Program-made: the position numbers and the translations under genes
Part shown: positions 33,139-46,455 of the stretch, one piece after another
Layout: each line of letters starts with the position of its first letter
How positions within the stretch are numbered: the stretch's first letter is position 1
The notes under the pieces: model-generated
What the model was told of the DNA's origin: nothing
The model's input: the letters and a program-made list of their open reading frames with translations, nothing else
Databases searched by the model: none
Origin: Petrosia ficiformis
Taxonomy: Eukaryota; Porifera; Demospongiae; Haplosclerida; Petrosiidae
Assembly: GCA_947044365.1 (NCBI GenBank)
Contig: OX345649.1
Span: forward strand, 1,234,430 to 1,298,429
Length of the DNA: 64,000 bases
Direction: 5' to 3'

Positions 33139-36100
33139 TTCATTTTGAATGCACTTGTACTTGTAACTAAGTGCTTGGGTGATTCAGTTCAAAGTTACTT
33201 TAAAACCAAAATGTAAGTGGATTCCTACCTCATTTACATGAGCAGTGGTTCAGAACTTACTTTTTTGTCAATTACAGCAGCTACTGGCATTCTATCAAAT
33301 ACTGTATTGGTAGCTTCCCAAACATCTTCTCCTAATTCTGATCCAAACTTTTCATGACACTCACTTCAGGAGGACAGGGTGAACATGTATGTATACATGT
33401 ATGGATAGATGGATGGAAGAATGGATGGATGGATGGATGGATGGATGGTTAGATTGTTGGATGGATGGATGGTTAGTTGAATGGATGGATGGATGGTTAG
33501 ATGGATGGATGGTTGGAAGAATGGATGGATGGGTGGATGAACAGTTGGATCGAAGTTTGGTGGATGGTTGAATGGATGGATGGTTGGATGATTGAAGGGT
33601 GGATGGTTGGATGGATGATTGGATGGATGAATGGTTGGATTGATGGAAAGGTGAATAATTGAATGAATGAATGGTTGGATGAATGGATGGTTGGATGAAC
33701 AGTTAGATTGAAGGGTGGATTGTTGGATGGATGGATGGTTAGATTGTTGGATGGATGGATGGTTAGTTGAATGGATGAATGAATGGTTGAATGGATGAAT
33801 GAATGGTTGAATGGATGGATGGTTGGATGATTGAAGGGTGGATGGTTGGATGGATGGATGGTTGGATGGATGGAAAGGTGAATAATTGAATGAATGAATG
33901 GATGGATGAATGGATGGTTGGATGAACAGTTAGATTGAAGGGTGGATGGTTGGATGGATGGATGGTTAGATTGTTGGATGGATGGATGGTTAGTTGAATG
34001 GATGAATGAATGGTTGAATGGATGGATGGTTGGATGAACAGTTAGATTGAAGGGTGGATGGATGGATGGTTAGATTGTTGGATGGATGGATGGTTAGATT
34101 GTTGGATGGATGGATGGTTAGATTGTTGGATGGATGGATGGTTAGTTGAATGGATGAATGAATGGTTGAATGGATGGATGGTTGGATGATTGAAGGGTGG
34201 ATGGTTGGATGGATGGATAGTTAAATGAATGGTTGGATTGATGGAAAGGTGAATGAATGGGGAACAGTCTTACGTTTTATAAGTGAATGATTGTTGAACA
34301 TCTCGAATTTCATGATTGCCTCGAATGAGTAAAAATTTATTTGGCATGAGAAGTTTTTGAGCCAACAAATATGCTACAACCTGAAATGTACGGTCAATAT
34401 CTACTTACATGTACTTCATCTACTTTTACCTCAAATCCAAAGTCTCCTCGGTCTACATAGTCCCCTAGGAATAGGAATGAGGCTGGTGTAAGTACAGGCC
34501 CCATGCGCCACAATACTTTCTCAAAACATACCAAATCATGAAAATTTCCATGAAGATCACCTAACCAACATAATGAGTTATAACAATGTAATCATTACAT
34601 GTAACAAGCACATATAACATTAGCACATACATACATGTACATACATGTACATGTAGATGCACATACATGTACATGTACATATAACATTAACACATAAATA
34701 CGTGTACATACATGTACATGTACATGTACATACACATACATGTACATGTACACGCACATGTACATACAGTATGCATGCAAATATATTATAATAATTATGC
34801 ATATTACATCAAAAGACCCAGGCAAGTTTACAAACCTAAATGTACATGTACATACTACATACTGTATATACATACATATTGTACATACTTACATAATTAT
34901 ACATACATACACATAGTTTACAGTGTGTGTATATATATACATACATACATACATACCTACATGTACATGTACATACACACACACACACATACATGTACAT
35001 ACACACATAAAAAATCATACATGTATATACATACACACACTGATATACACATACATACATAAATGTACATACATACATACATTATGAACATACATACATA
35101 TAGTATATCAGTGTTCTGCCCAGGATATTTAGAGTGGTGGTTGGATTCTACATTGCATTTAGTGTTGTTTATCCAGTATATACTTAATTCTGTCTCAGTA
35201 GCCATTATCTGAGAAGTGGTTAATTTATTTAAGAGGTGGTTAATTCATCTGAGAGGTGGTTATTTCCGACCAGTGCAGACCAGTGTGGGCAGAATACTGG
35301 TATATATTTTATTAGTAATTAATATACATATAAATACATACCTAAAACATAGCATGGAGAATTAACTTCTATCAGTCTACTCTCACTAGCACAAACATCA
35401 ACAGCTTGTGAACATAAGTTGAGGAAACATCGTGCTACTGATGTCATGTCTATCGCCCCCCATGAGAATGCACCCTTTGGCTTGCCCCGCCCATCATCTC
35501 TGAGAGCATGCTCAAAATACCGGAGACCAGATAACATTTCATTGGACTTGGATGACTGTCAAGAGAAAGGATACAATTATAAATGCATATAGTATATGGG
35601 ATTTTAGTCAAAGGGGCAAAGGGAGGTGGCCCGCCCACCTTTCCTTGTCTCAATTCCTTTGATGTGGTCAAAGGAATGCAATCAGGCTTTTGATGTAGTC
35701 ATAGTTTTGACATTTCCGCCCTCCTTTCTCTGAGCTCTGGCTAACACCTTGGTATATAACAGTTTGTGTTGGTATAACTTTCAAAAAGGGACCTTGTCTC
35801 GCAAAATAATTTTGATCAATCGCTTACTTCTAATCACTCATCATTTCTACATTTGCAGAGGAAGTCAATGATATTTGGTATCTAGGAAGAGTAATCGTGT
35901 TAGATACCAAATTGCACTGACATCCTGTACAAAGTGGCGGAATGACGAGCGATGGAAGGTAAGCGTTTAAAGAAAATTATTTTGTGGGACAAGGTTCCTT
36001 TTGAAAATTAGTACCCAAAAATTGGATTATGAACTAAAATGTACAAATGGCAGAACAGTGATATTAGCATCTGCTTTCCCAATGCTCTTTCTGCATTCAT

Positions 36101-36515
36101 GATCATAATAATCATGTACATTGTAGCACACCATTCATTCTGTAAATGCAATAAGTAGAGCTACTTTATAGCAATGTAGGTACTTATGTAGACTTATATG
36201 GAAGTGGTTTGTTTGGCACTTGACCTTGATTATACCTCCTGTGTTATGGGTTTTGACATCCCTACATCTTCTATCATTTTTATCAAAACTGTTATTTTAT
36301 TTATAGACATACCTTATCAAAAGCATTTATGGAAGGGAGCCTATCAAATGAAGGTTTGTGGTGTTCTAATATCTCTTCAACACTACCTGAAACAGCTCCA
36401 GTACCAACCAGTTCCCATAGAGTATGGACATCTGATAAAGCACCACTGCGGCGAACCTAGCAAGAGAGAGAGAGAAGAGAGAAGACAGAGAGAGAGTGAG
36501 AGAGAGAGAGAGAGC

Positions 36516-36559
<44 letters not shown>

Positions 36560-36575
36560 AAGAGGGAGAGAGGGA

Positions 36576-36610
<35 letters not shown>

Positions 36611-39600
36611 AGAGAGTGAGTGAGGTGGCTTGACCATTTTTGTTACTTACTTTGACTGAGTGTGTTGCTATGGTGAAAGAGCTTTCAGGTGGAATATAAT
36701 GTTCACCTTCTATGGTAATAGATGGAGTAGATTTAACACTAGTTTCCTTTTGAGTCCGTGAGTGATCATCTTGTTCTGTATTCCCTAGTTCAAAAACAAA
36801 ACCATAATGAAGTAGTGAAATACACAGCTAATGAATCGGTGTTTTTAATAGTCTCATATGATGTACAGTACCAAATATCACCATACAGTAACAGTAATTA
36901 CCTTAGTTATACTGTCAGTACAGTCAGTAATTACTGTCTCGCTACTGTGGTCACAAGTATACCAATTACTGTCTCACTACTGTTGAACTATAGTCTGGTC
37001 ACACTCACGATGACCTCAATATTAGGTTGTGATGACTTTTTATGTAATATAGTGCATAGTTTGATTTGATAAGGTTAATACATGATTATACTATAACTCA
37101 ATAATGAACCAATAGATTGAGATTTGATATACACAAAAAAGAACGGGAAGGACTATTATATGAAAATGGTGCAGGTAAAAAGATTGTTGGTCATTCGAAA
37201 CTTATGATGTTGTTATAGATAGTATATAGGTAATGAAGTTGTTAATTACAGTCAATGTTTAGATATTGATGTTATTAGTCATAACTTATGATGTTGTTAT
37301 AGATAGTATATAGGTAATGAAGTTGTTAATTACAGTCAATGTTTAGATATTGATGTTATTAGTCATAACTTATGATGTTGTTATAGATAGTATATAGGTA
37401 ATGAAGTTGTTAATTACAGTCAATGTTTAGATATTGATGTTATTAGTTATAACTTATGATGTTGTTATAGATAGTATATAGGTAATGAAGTTGTTAATTA
37501 CAGTCAATGTTTAGATATTGATGTTATTAATTATAACTTATAATGTTGTTATAGATAGTATATAGGTAATGAAGTTGTTAATTACAGTCAATGTTTAGAT
37601 ATTGATGTTATTAGTCATAACTTATGATGTTGTTATAGATAGTATATAGGTAATGATGTTGTTAATTACAGTCAATGTTTAGATATTGATGTTATTAGTC
37701 ATAACTTATGATGTTGTTATAGATAGTATATAGGTAATGAAGTTGTTAATTACAGTCAATGTTTAGATATTGATGTTATTAGTCATAACTTATGATGTTG
37801 TTATAGATAGTATATAGGTAATGAAGTTGTTAATTACAGTCAATGTTTAGATATTGATGTTATTAGTCATAACTTATGATGTTGTTATAGATAGTATATA
37901 GGTAATGAAGTTGTTAATTACAGTCAATGTTTAGATATTGATGTTATTAGTCATAACTTATGATGTTGTTATAGATAGTATATAGGTAATGAAGTTGTTA
38001 ATTACAGTCAATGTTTAGATATTGATGTTATTAGTTATAACTTATGATGTTGTTATAGATAGTATATAGGTAATGAAGTTGTTAATTACAGTCAATGTTT
38101 AGATATTGATGTTATTAATTATAACTTATAATGTTGTTATAGATAGTATATAGGTAATGAAGTTGTTAATTACAGTCAATGTTTAGATATTGATGTTATT
38201 AGTCATAACTTATGATGTTGTTATAGATAGTATATAGGTAATGATGTTGTTAATTACAGTCAATGTTTAGATATTGATGTTATTAGTCATAACTTATGAT
38301 GTTGTTATAGATAGTATATAGGTAATGAAGTTGTTAATTACAGTCAATGTTTAGATATTGATGTTATTAGTCATAACTTATGATGTTGTTATAGATAGTA
38401 TATAGGTAATGATGTTGTTAATTACAGTCAATGTTTAGATATTGATGTTATTAGTCATAACTTATGATGTTGTTATAGATAGTATATAGGTAATGAAGTT
38501 GTTAATTACAGTCAATGTTTAGATATTGATGTTATTAGTCATAACTTATGATGTTGTTATAGATAGTATATAGGTAATGATGTTGTTAATTACAGTCAAT
38601 GTTTAGATATTAATGTTATTAATTATAACTTATGATGTTGTTATAGATAGTATATAGGTAATGAAGTTGTTAATTACAGTCAATGTTTAGATATTGATGT
38701 TATTAGTTATAACTTATGATGTTGTTATAGATAATACATACATCACAATGTTGTAATAACTTATTCATATAATCAACAAGTATAATATACTGTATGTTAT
38801 ATAGCTAATGTATATACATGTACATGCATATAGTATGTACAGTACATGTACTTAATCAAGTTATAATACTGCATATGCATCACTATTAACTAGTGTACAC
38901 ATGTACATATAGTCATTCATAAATGTTCATATCTTTAGTTTGGAATGACGAACAATTTTTACTTGTACCATTTTCATATAATTATCCTTCTGTTCTTTTT
39001 TTTATGTGTCAAATTTCAATCCATTGCTTCACTATTGAGTTACAGATTAATCTTATGATATTAAATTATACTTATAAAGTCATCACATCCTAATTTGGAG
39101 GTCAGACAGATGTTATTATAAGTAAAGTCTATACTGAGCTTAAAACAGTTTTCAATGCATGCATACATGCATATGTGCTACTACAGGTTCATTCACTGTG
39201 GTAATCACACTGTATATGTATACCTTGACCTGCAATGGATTGAAATTTAACATATACAAAAAAGAACAGGAAGGATAATTATATGAAAATGGTGCAGGTA
39301 AAAAGATTGTTGGTCATTCCAAACTAAAGTCATTAATATTTTTCTGAGGTCACGGTGAAAGTGAATAAACTTTAGCTAATGATGTACAGTATCACCAATG
39401 TACAAGTACATATACATGTATATAGTTACTACAATTGTTAATGTAAAATTATATAGCAAAGCATCAGTCATTGTTACAAGTAGAGACAACATACACACAG
39501 GGGTGTGGAAACATTGAGCCGACTACCGGACATTTTGGCCTATTTTCACCACTCTTGTCCTGCTCCCCATATACTTTGTATACAGTTTAGTTTGAATTTA

Positions 39601-42600
39601 CCAGACGTTAACTAGATTTATCAGACAATGTCCTGCATGACTGGCTGTTTCCACACCACTGTGCATACATTTAGCTAATGATATCTGGTTATATTGTACA
39701 TGTATGTAGGTTTTAATTGTACTATATTTAATGTTATAGAAATTGTCATTGATATAAGTGGAGAGAAGTTACACACATACCAGAGTCTATAGGTTCTGAT
39801 ACATCCATTCTTTCATCTTCGCTGTCTTCTCCAGTAACATCATTTGTTTTTGATGGAGGTAACAAACTCATGGGAATTGGAGAGGGGCAAGAGGGCCTGT
39901 TAGGATAGGTATATGGATCTTCCTGTCGCTTTACAGGACTTTGAGGTAAACGAAAAAGAACAGAAGTACCACGAAGCTTAAGTTGTCCTACAACTGTTAA
40001 AAATTTGTTCATGGAAACACTCTGTGTTTGTGGAACACCAAAATGCCTGTATGGAATTTGTATATGTTAAAACACTAACTATTAGTCTACATATATGTTA
40101 TGGTTTCTTATTTGTGTATGTATATTTTGTGTTTGTGTTGTGTTGTGTTGTGTTGTGTGAGTGTGTGTGTGTGTGCGTGTGTATGTACATGTACACATTT
40201 ACTTACTTCCAGTTCTCTATTGATAATAGTTCAAACTCGTTATCAGATAAAGTTGTTTTTTTCTGTGTACAAATGTCTCGATACATGTTTCTACATGTGT
40301 GTGTGTGTGTGTGTGTGTGAATGTAGGCATAAGATAGTGATAAATTGATTAACTATAATTTAACATAAATGTTACCAAAATTGCAAAAGGGACCTTTCCC
40401 GCTATATAAACAAATGCTATCACTTGCTATTCTACCATTTGGAGGAAAGTCAATTATAGAGCTTAAGTTCCCCACAACAATTGAAAGACTACAGTCTTAT
40501 ATACACTTGTTGTGTATGTGTGGTTTAGTCATTCCCATCTAAAAGTCCCAGTTTGATGGGCACTCTTTTTTTTTTAAGGAGGCAATGTGGTGTAGTGGTT
40601 AGAGCTTGAGCCTCCCGATCGAATGGTCAGTGGTTCAAGTTCTGTTATCTGTTTCCTGGAAAGACAGTGTCTGTTTTTCTGTGGACTTCATACTAATATT
40701 TGTTATCCAATTTCTTGGATACCAAATTCTTTGAGACAAAATGGTGGAATGGCGAGCATTTAAATGTGTTTATTTGGCCGGAAAAAAAATCTCCTTTTGC
40801 AATATCAGCTATAAGTATCAACTAAAGAATATATCAGTTAGCATTCAATCGAGCTATTTGACATTCCATTGGCCTTTTGAAAATGGTTAAATGGTAGTCT
40901 CGTCTCCAGACCACCACACCCTATGGGCATAAGACAGTCTGGAACAGTTGCTTCAAATTCTTGGTCCAAGTGTCAAACGTCCTTTCCACTCAAAAAGAAC
41001 AATGATTGGTTAACAATGAACATCGCATGTGCAACGCTTTAACCAAGAATTTGAAGCAACTGTTCCAGACCATCTTTTGCCCATATGGCATGGTAGTCTG
41101 GGGACAAGACTAGTTAAATGGTGTGATAAGAAAGTGACAAACTGTAAACAGATATAATTTAGTTAACTAAAACCCAGAGTGCCTTATTAAGGGGGGGTTT
41201 GGGTTTTAGTTATATACAATGAAACCCTTACAAATGTCTCAAACTGTGCTTTATAATATAAATTCACTCCTGAAATGAGGACACCCCTGTAATCAGGATA
41301 CTTATATTTGTCCCAAGGGCATCCAGAATAGAGGGGTTTCACTGTACTCACAATGCCTTATTAAAAGGAGTTTTGGTTATAGTTGCAGTTAATTCATCAT
41401 TGCTTACTAAAAGGTGTTATAGCTATAGTTACATGTGACTAAAACAACACTACTACATACATGTATAAACCAGTGCTCTAATGCAAACATTTTCGTAGAG
41501 CAAAAAAAAAAAACAATTCATAAAAAATGGGTGATTGAAGTATATAGACATTAGATAGTTGAATTAAAAACTCACTTGAAGTCTGAAAATGTCAAAAGTC
41601 CTTTTCCTGATGTATTATAAAAACGATAAATGAATTGACATCTGAGTTGTCCTGGTATAGCACCATGAGGTGTAGTTGGATCAAGAGCACAAAGTCCTAA
41701 CTGTAGTTCTTGTAGTGTGAGTCCAACACCACTTGTGGAGAGGGCTCTGTAAATAATATTATATATATAATCTTAGAATGACTATCCTTGTTCAGGAATG
41801 ATGATAAATGCAATTGTGGTGGAAGAAGTACTATTCGTTTATCATCAAAATGTAACGCAGGCTAAGACTTGTGACTTAGAGCTCATTTAAACACTGTAAT
41901 ATTATGCCCCATTGATGCATGTAAATAATGTAATAATGTAATAGTGTGTGTAGGAAATTAGAGAGATTGTGCAATAGGTATTCACAGGGACACTTCATAC
42001 AATAGGTATTCACAGGGACACTTCATGCAATAGGGACTCACAGGGATACTTCATGCAATAGGGACTCACAAAGATACATCATGCAATAGGGACTCACAGA
42101 GATACTTCATGCAATAGGGACTCACAGAGATACTTCATGCAATAGGGACTCACAAAGATACATCATGCAATAGGGATTCACAGGGATACTTTATGCAATA
42201 AGGAGTCACAGAGATACTTTATGCAATAGGGACTCACAGAGATACTTCATGCAATAGGGACTCACGGGGATACTTCATGCAATAGGGAGTCACAGGGATA
42301 CATCATGCAGCAATAGAGACTCACAGGGATACATCATGCAATAGGGACTCACAGGGATACTTCATGCAATAGGGACTCACAGAGATACTTCATGCAATAG
42401 GGATTCACAGGGATACTTCATGCAATAGGGACTCACAGAGATACTTCATGCAATAGGGACTCACAGGGATACATCATGCAATAGGGACTCACGGGGATAC
42501 TTCATGCAATAGGGACTCACAGGGATACATCAGGCAATAGGGACTCACAGGGATACCTCATGCAATAGGGACTCACAGAGATACTTCATGCAATAGGGAC

Positions 42601-43760
42601 ACTTCATGTAATAGGGATTCTCCACAGATACATCATGACATCATGCAATAGGACTTTCAGATTCACATTATTATTACATCATTCAATGACGCACAGGGAC
42701 TCACAGGGATACATCATGCAATAGATTTACAATACTATTATACATGTACATGTATCAACAGTTATAATACATATTGCATCATTCACCTAAAACAATGACG
42801 TGTGTGCGATTCAGGCATGCCCAATTTGAGAATAAGACTTCTAAATTCATTGTAATTCATTAGACCACTTGGTGATCCACACTGACTGACAAACTCTTCA
42901 GCAATTTGATCCAGCTCTAGAAGATTAACATACATGTACATTCATATGACTACTACATACATACATGTACATACTATATATACATGTACAAAATATACAG
43001 GTATATCGCACAAGCACTATTCCCAATCCTTATACACATGTACATGTAGACATTTAAGAGTCATTTTATAATTTTCTGCTTTTGTAACAAGATGGTACCA
43101 CATGCACATACAAGTATACACAGCCACTGAGAAACATTGAAATGGTATGACAATGGGGAATCCCCAATAACCATAATTATATTGAAAGTGTTATTCTCTA
43201 TTTACCAAATTGTCCATAGTTTGATTCTTCAAGCATTTGTCTTTCTAAACTGCCACTAATTCTACGTATACCATTAGCATCTATGGTTTCCATTAACTCA
43301 AGAGGGTGAATAGTAACACCTGCTTCAATATGGCTTATTACACCGTTTGACAAGTGATCCACGCCATTTCCAAGTGACTGGACATCTGCTGCAGTCAACC
43401 AATGAGGGGTAACTCTAGGTGCGCCTAGATCGGTTTTGGATTTCACTTCTTCAGCAACAATGATCGCAATCAGCGAAGGCAACAAGATACTGCTAGGCGG
43501 AGGTAGTCGATGACTGATCTTCAATACTCCTTTAAGTTTAGTACTTACACATAATACCTATATAAATATATGTATGAATATTATATATATCTGTACCTAC
43601 TAACCTCATCAAGGAAGGTCTGTGCTGTAGATATGACATCATTTTGAGCTTGTGATGAATCAACTAGTTTGCAAGGAAAAGTAAGTAGCTTACTACTGGG
43701 ATCTTCAACCAAGAGATACTTTCCACCTTTCCTAACAACAATAAGTACTTGTAGTTCCAT
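31324..43760 (-). CDS. PPP-family Ser/Thr phosphatase with Nudix-like and EF-hand-like N-terminus
   Basis: Sixteen exons, all in phase, 815 residues: 43605-43760, 43206-43557, 42787-42916, 41576-41746, 40207-40290, 39781-40046, 36651-36784, 36313-36456, 35342-35555, 34430-34560, 34274-34380, 33261-33363, 32928-33070, 32258-32356, 32009-32093, 31324-31452. Residues 1-115 resemble a Nudix fold ([46 protein letters not shown]) without the catalytic REXXEE glutamates. Residues 170-300 look like degenerate EF-hands ([27 protein letters not shown]). An acidic linker follows. Residues 540-815 are a complete PPP catalytic domain: GDLHG 551, GDYVDRG 583, RGNHE 614, VHGG 668, RAHE 763 and SSSHYCG, so the two-metal site is intact. 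An acidic insert (QEDENEDE) follows WNDPVR. I do not know a named animal gene with this order; PPEF/RdgC has EF-hands after the catalytic domain. Confidence 0.88.
31747..31906. repeat. Perfect 80-bp direct duplication
   Basis: GTAATTTTGTAGAACACAGC through CAATGAAAGTG occurs twice back to back (31747-31826, 31827-31906) with no visible difference, so it is recent or an assembly duplication. In the last intron of the PPP gene. Confidence 0.8.
33071..33137 (-). repeat. (CT)n tract abutting a PPP-gene 3' splice site
   Basis: Read on the minus strand this is (CT)n ending CTCTCTTAG, the acceptor of the exon starting at 33070. Confidence 0.85.
33385..34262. repeat. ATGG/TGGA satellite with higher-order blocks
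   Basis: About 880 bp of (ATGG)n with interspersed TTGGATGAACAGTTAGATTG and GGAAAGGTGAATAATTGAAT blocks repeated at about 240-bp scale. Located in a PPP-gene intron, ending 12 bp before the exon at 34274. Confidence 0.9.
34595..35100. repeat. ACATACATGTAC simple repeat
   Basis: Low-complexity TACATG, (ACAC)n and (CATA)n arrays in a PPP-gene intron. Open frames on both strands here are spurious Tyr/Cys/Met/Val strings. Confidence 0.85.
35108..35302. repeat. MITE, family B
   Basis: Begins CAGTGTTCTGCCCAGGATAT and ends GTGTGGGCAGAATACTG, so the termini are inverted repeats (CAGTGTTCTGCCCA). Contains TTATCCAGTATATACTTAAT. Copies at 54305, 56008 and 61828. Confidence 0.8.
35780..36015. repeat. 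MITE, family E
   Basis: CAAAAAGGGACCTTGTCTCG at the left is mirrored by GGGACAAGGTTCCTTTTG at the right. Internal GGAAGTCAATGATATTTGG. Located in a PPP-gene intron. Confidence 0.75.
36457..36621 (-). repeat. About 160-nt (CT)n tract abutting a PPP-gene 3' splice site
   Basis: On the minus strand a long (CT)n ends CTCTTGCTAG, the acceptor of the exon starting at 36456. Confidence 0.85.
37005..37180. repeat. Dispersed repeat, family D
   Basis: Same words as 8750-8935 (GATGACCTCAATATTAGG, CACAAAAAAGAACGGGAAGG). Confidence 0.6.
37201..38735. repeat. 84-bp minisatellite, about 18 copies
   Basis: The unit starts CTTATGATGTTGTTATAGAT and includes TTAATTACAGTCAATG. Units are nearly identical, differing at a few positions (AAGTTG/ATGTTG, AGTCAT/AGTTAT/AATTAT), and the variants recur in blocks, which shows higher-order duplication. 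It is in the largest PPP-gene intron (36785-39780). Each unit carries TTACAG on the plus strand. Confidence 0.92.
38940..39330. repeat. Dispersed repeat, family D (inverted pair)
   Basis: One half (38960-39110) reads GTACCATTTTCATATAATTA and AAGTCATCACATCC; the other (39230-39330) reads ATTATATGAAAATGGTGCAG, in opposite orientation. Confidence 0.55.
40378..40805. repeat. Family E MITE interrupted by a SINE
   Basis: Left end ATTGCAAAAGGGACC, right end CTCCTTTTGCAATAT. The two halves are split by the tRNA-derived sequence starting about 40578. Confidence 0.6.
40578..40660 (+). mobile_element. tRNA-derived SINE head
   Basis: GGAGGCAATGTGGTGTAGTGG, GTTAGAGCTTGAGCCTCC and then GGTTCAAGTTC (40632-40642) have the layout of RNA polymerase III A and B boxes in a tRNA gene, spaced about 45 bp. 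The sequence departs from any foldable functional tRNA I can draw, so a SINE is more likely than a tRNA gene. Right boundary uncertain. Confidence 0.65.
40895..41115. mobile_element. Foldback element with arms of about 70 bp
   Basis: TAGTCTCGTCTCCAGACCAC... CTGGAACAGTTGCTTCAAAT is mirrored by ATTTGAAGCAACTGTTCCAG ... GGTAGTCTGGGGACAAGACTA. The loop is only about 80 bp. Located in a PPP-gene intron. Confidence 0.8.
41155..41450. repeat. MITE family A, rearranged copy
   Basis: AGTTAACTAAAACCCAGAGTG at one end and GACTAAAACAACACTACT at the other, with about 100 bp of unrelated sequence between. Confidence 0.5.
41975..42720. repeat. 28-bp minisatellite, about 25 copies
   Basis: Unit CATGCAATAGGGACTCACAG plus GGATACTT, with frequent AGAGATAC/GGGATAC and ACATC/ACTTC variants. 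In the intron between the two EF-hand-like exons of the PPP gene. Confidence 0.9.
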
Positions 43761-44429
<669 letters not shown>

Positions 44430-44462
44430 GTCTCCTTTTTTTTTTTTTTTTCTTCTATTAAC

Positions 44463-44478
44463 GGCTCTTTTAAGAGCC
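44463..44478 (+). terminator. Histone mRNA 3' stem-loop
   Basis: GGCTCTTTTAAGAGCC followed by ACCA: a perfect 6-bp stem with a UUUA loop, 34 bp after the H3 stop. It is the SLBP-binding element that replaces polyadenylation. Confidence 0.95.
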
Positions 44479-44554
44479 ACCATTTTTCCAAAAGGTTCCA
44501 CCTATTAAAAGCTCCACCTTATTTGTGTATTGCATGCATGCTGTGTATACTAAG

Positions 44555-46211
44555 ATGGATGGAAGAGGACGTACTGGATTTTCTGATGCAGAATATGAAA
44601 CCCATGTAGTCCATTTGGGTAAATCAAGGTTGAAATCATCTATAAGAACCTCTGCACTTTTAGCTGGGTTTTCTCTGGTAAGGGCACAGAGTATGTAAAT
44701 TACTTTTATGTACTATACTGAGCAGTTTAAATATAAAAGGTGTTATAAATCATGATCATGATTATACTTGTTACTCAATAAAACACAAATTTGATAATAC
44801 ACAAAATAATATGAAATTTGGAGCAGTCGATCATTTTTATGAGATAATAAACATGAAGGACATTTGCAATTGTCCATGGTGTATGAATTTTGTAAAGTAA
44901 TACTCTCTAGGGGGCTCTTTAGATCTGTGCCACCAGACATTTTTATTCAACTACCAATACACAGTATGAGTATATGGATGGTGTTCAAAATAATTATCGT
45001 GCACATTCCCTACAATTGGTGTGGAATGCAATTTATCTTAAATGGGTGTGGTAAGTATCGTATTTCCCATCTTCTATACATTAGCACATGTACATTTACA
45101 GTCATATGCACTGTTTTTGAAGTGTCCCAACTCACAAGAGACAACATCATCAATTCATGGTTGATGTGTTGCTTTGTCTATTCTGAGTGGGTATATGTTC
45201 TTAAATAATTAGTGCAAGAAACTTCTATTGGCAAAGTAAAATCCGTGCTTAGTTAATGTGAATTTGGTTGTTTGGACTGTCATGCTAGGATTTAGGATTA
45301 AACATTACTCCTTCACCCATCTCAGCATGTTTTATACAACCTTTTGAGTGATAATTTTTGTTGTGGGTTTGTTTTGACTTTTGAGATAAGTGTATTCGTT
45401 GTGAAAATGCCTGCCCATAGAGCATGTGCAATTACTCATACCATACCAATGTTTTATGGGTTACAGTTCTGTATTTTCTTTTTAAATAAGGGTTTTATAT
45501 ACCAGACTTCATAGTTAGACAGGGGTCTTGGGGAAACCAACTATTGTAATTATATATTTCCAGACAGTATTTCTTGATTTCCTGTTTAATCCAATCTAGT
45601 CTTTGTTCATAACAAATAACTCTTTTTTCCATTAGGTTGCCTTGGTGGAGATTGAGGTTGAACCCAATGTACCTGCATCTCTTTTGATTCCATTTGCTAT
45701 TCATACAGCTGTATTAATATTTGTTCATTTATCATCACTCATGCTTGCAACCTGTCTTCTACCTGAATTGGAAGCAATTGGTAGTACTCCTCATCCAGAT
45801 CTGTATAGTTATGCATTAATCGTTGCTAAAAGCTTCTTGGTCCAATTGTGTTGGGTGTTGTCCAATATTATCGGTATCTTACTTTTTCTTATCGAACTTG
45901 TTTTGGTTGCATTTATCAAATTTTATCCTGTTGATGAACAGCGTCAAAACAATTTACATGCTGCCACTGCAACTCTCATTGTTATTATGCTCCTGTCGTT
46001 ATTAATGGTTCCACTCATTATTTATTACTCAAGAAGTTTGTCTAAATACAAGATACAACTACATGAGAGACGGTTGGGCCAAGCACAGCAAATGCTTCAT
46101 GATATTAATCAACAGATTGCAACAGGACCATCTATGGAAAATAAATCAACACGTAGTGTGGGTAACTCTCTATCTGACGTTCACCAATCTTCTTTACTAC
46201 CAGATGTTTAA
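44555..46211 (+). CDS. ORAI: ORAI calcium release-activated calcium channel
   Basis: Plasma-membrane pore subunit of store-operated calcium entry, gated by STIM. Exons 44555-44677 and 45636-46211; 232 residues. The N-terminal helix SRLKSSIRTSALLAGFSL|VALVEIEV holds Arg31 (human R91) and the selectivity-filter Glu46 (human E106). Four hydrophobic segments follow (LLIPFAIHTAVLIFVHLSSL, FLVQLCWVLSNIIGILLFL, ATLIVIMLLSLLMVPLIIYY). The cytosolic C-terminal helix YKIQLHERRLGQAQQMLHDI is the expected STIM-binding coiled coil. The ATG at 44555 has a good context (AAGATGG); an in-frame ATG at 44534 would add seven residues. It starts only 77 bp after the H3 stem-loop, on the same strand. Confidence 0.95.
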
Positions 46212-46455
46212 TCGTTACATTATTGTTATCAAAAACAAGATCATTATCATAGATTGTTGTCTTTTAACTCATGAAAATAATAATTAAATTTTATTATTAT
46301 TATTATTAATTACAATTAATTAGTACATGTAATTAATGTAGTTTGTTGCTGGGCAACAGTTTTCATCGACGGAATCGACTACACGTACACCAAAGCTGCC
46401 CTGAATTCTGTTATTTCTTACCTACGACTCATTTTCGCAAGATTATTTTACGAAA

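Noticed and set aside
40578..40660. Functional tRNA gene
   Set aside because: A- and B-box-like motifs are present but I cannot fold a full cloverleaf with acceptor stem, so a SINE is preferred.
41975..42720. CRISPR-like regularly spaced repeat
   Set aside because: Head-to-tail 28-bp tandem repeat with no unique spacers, in a eukaryotic intron.
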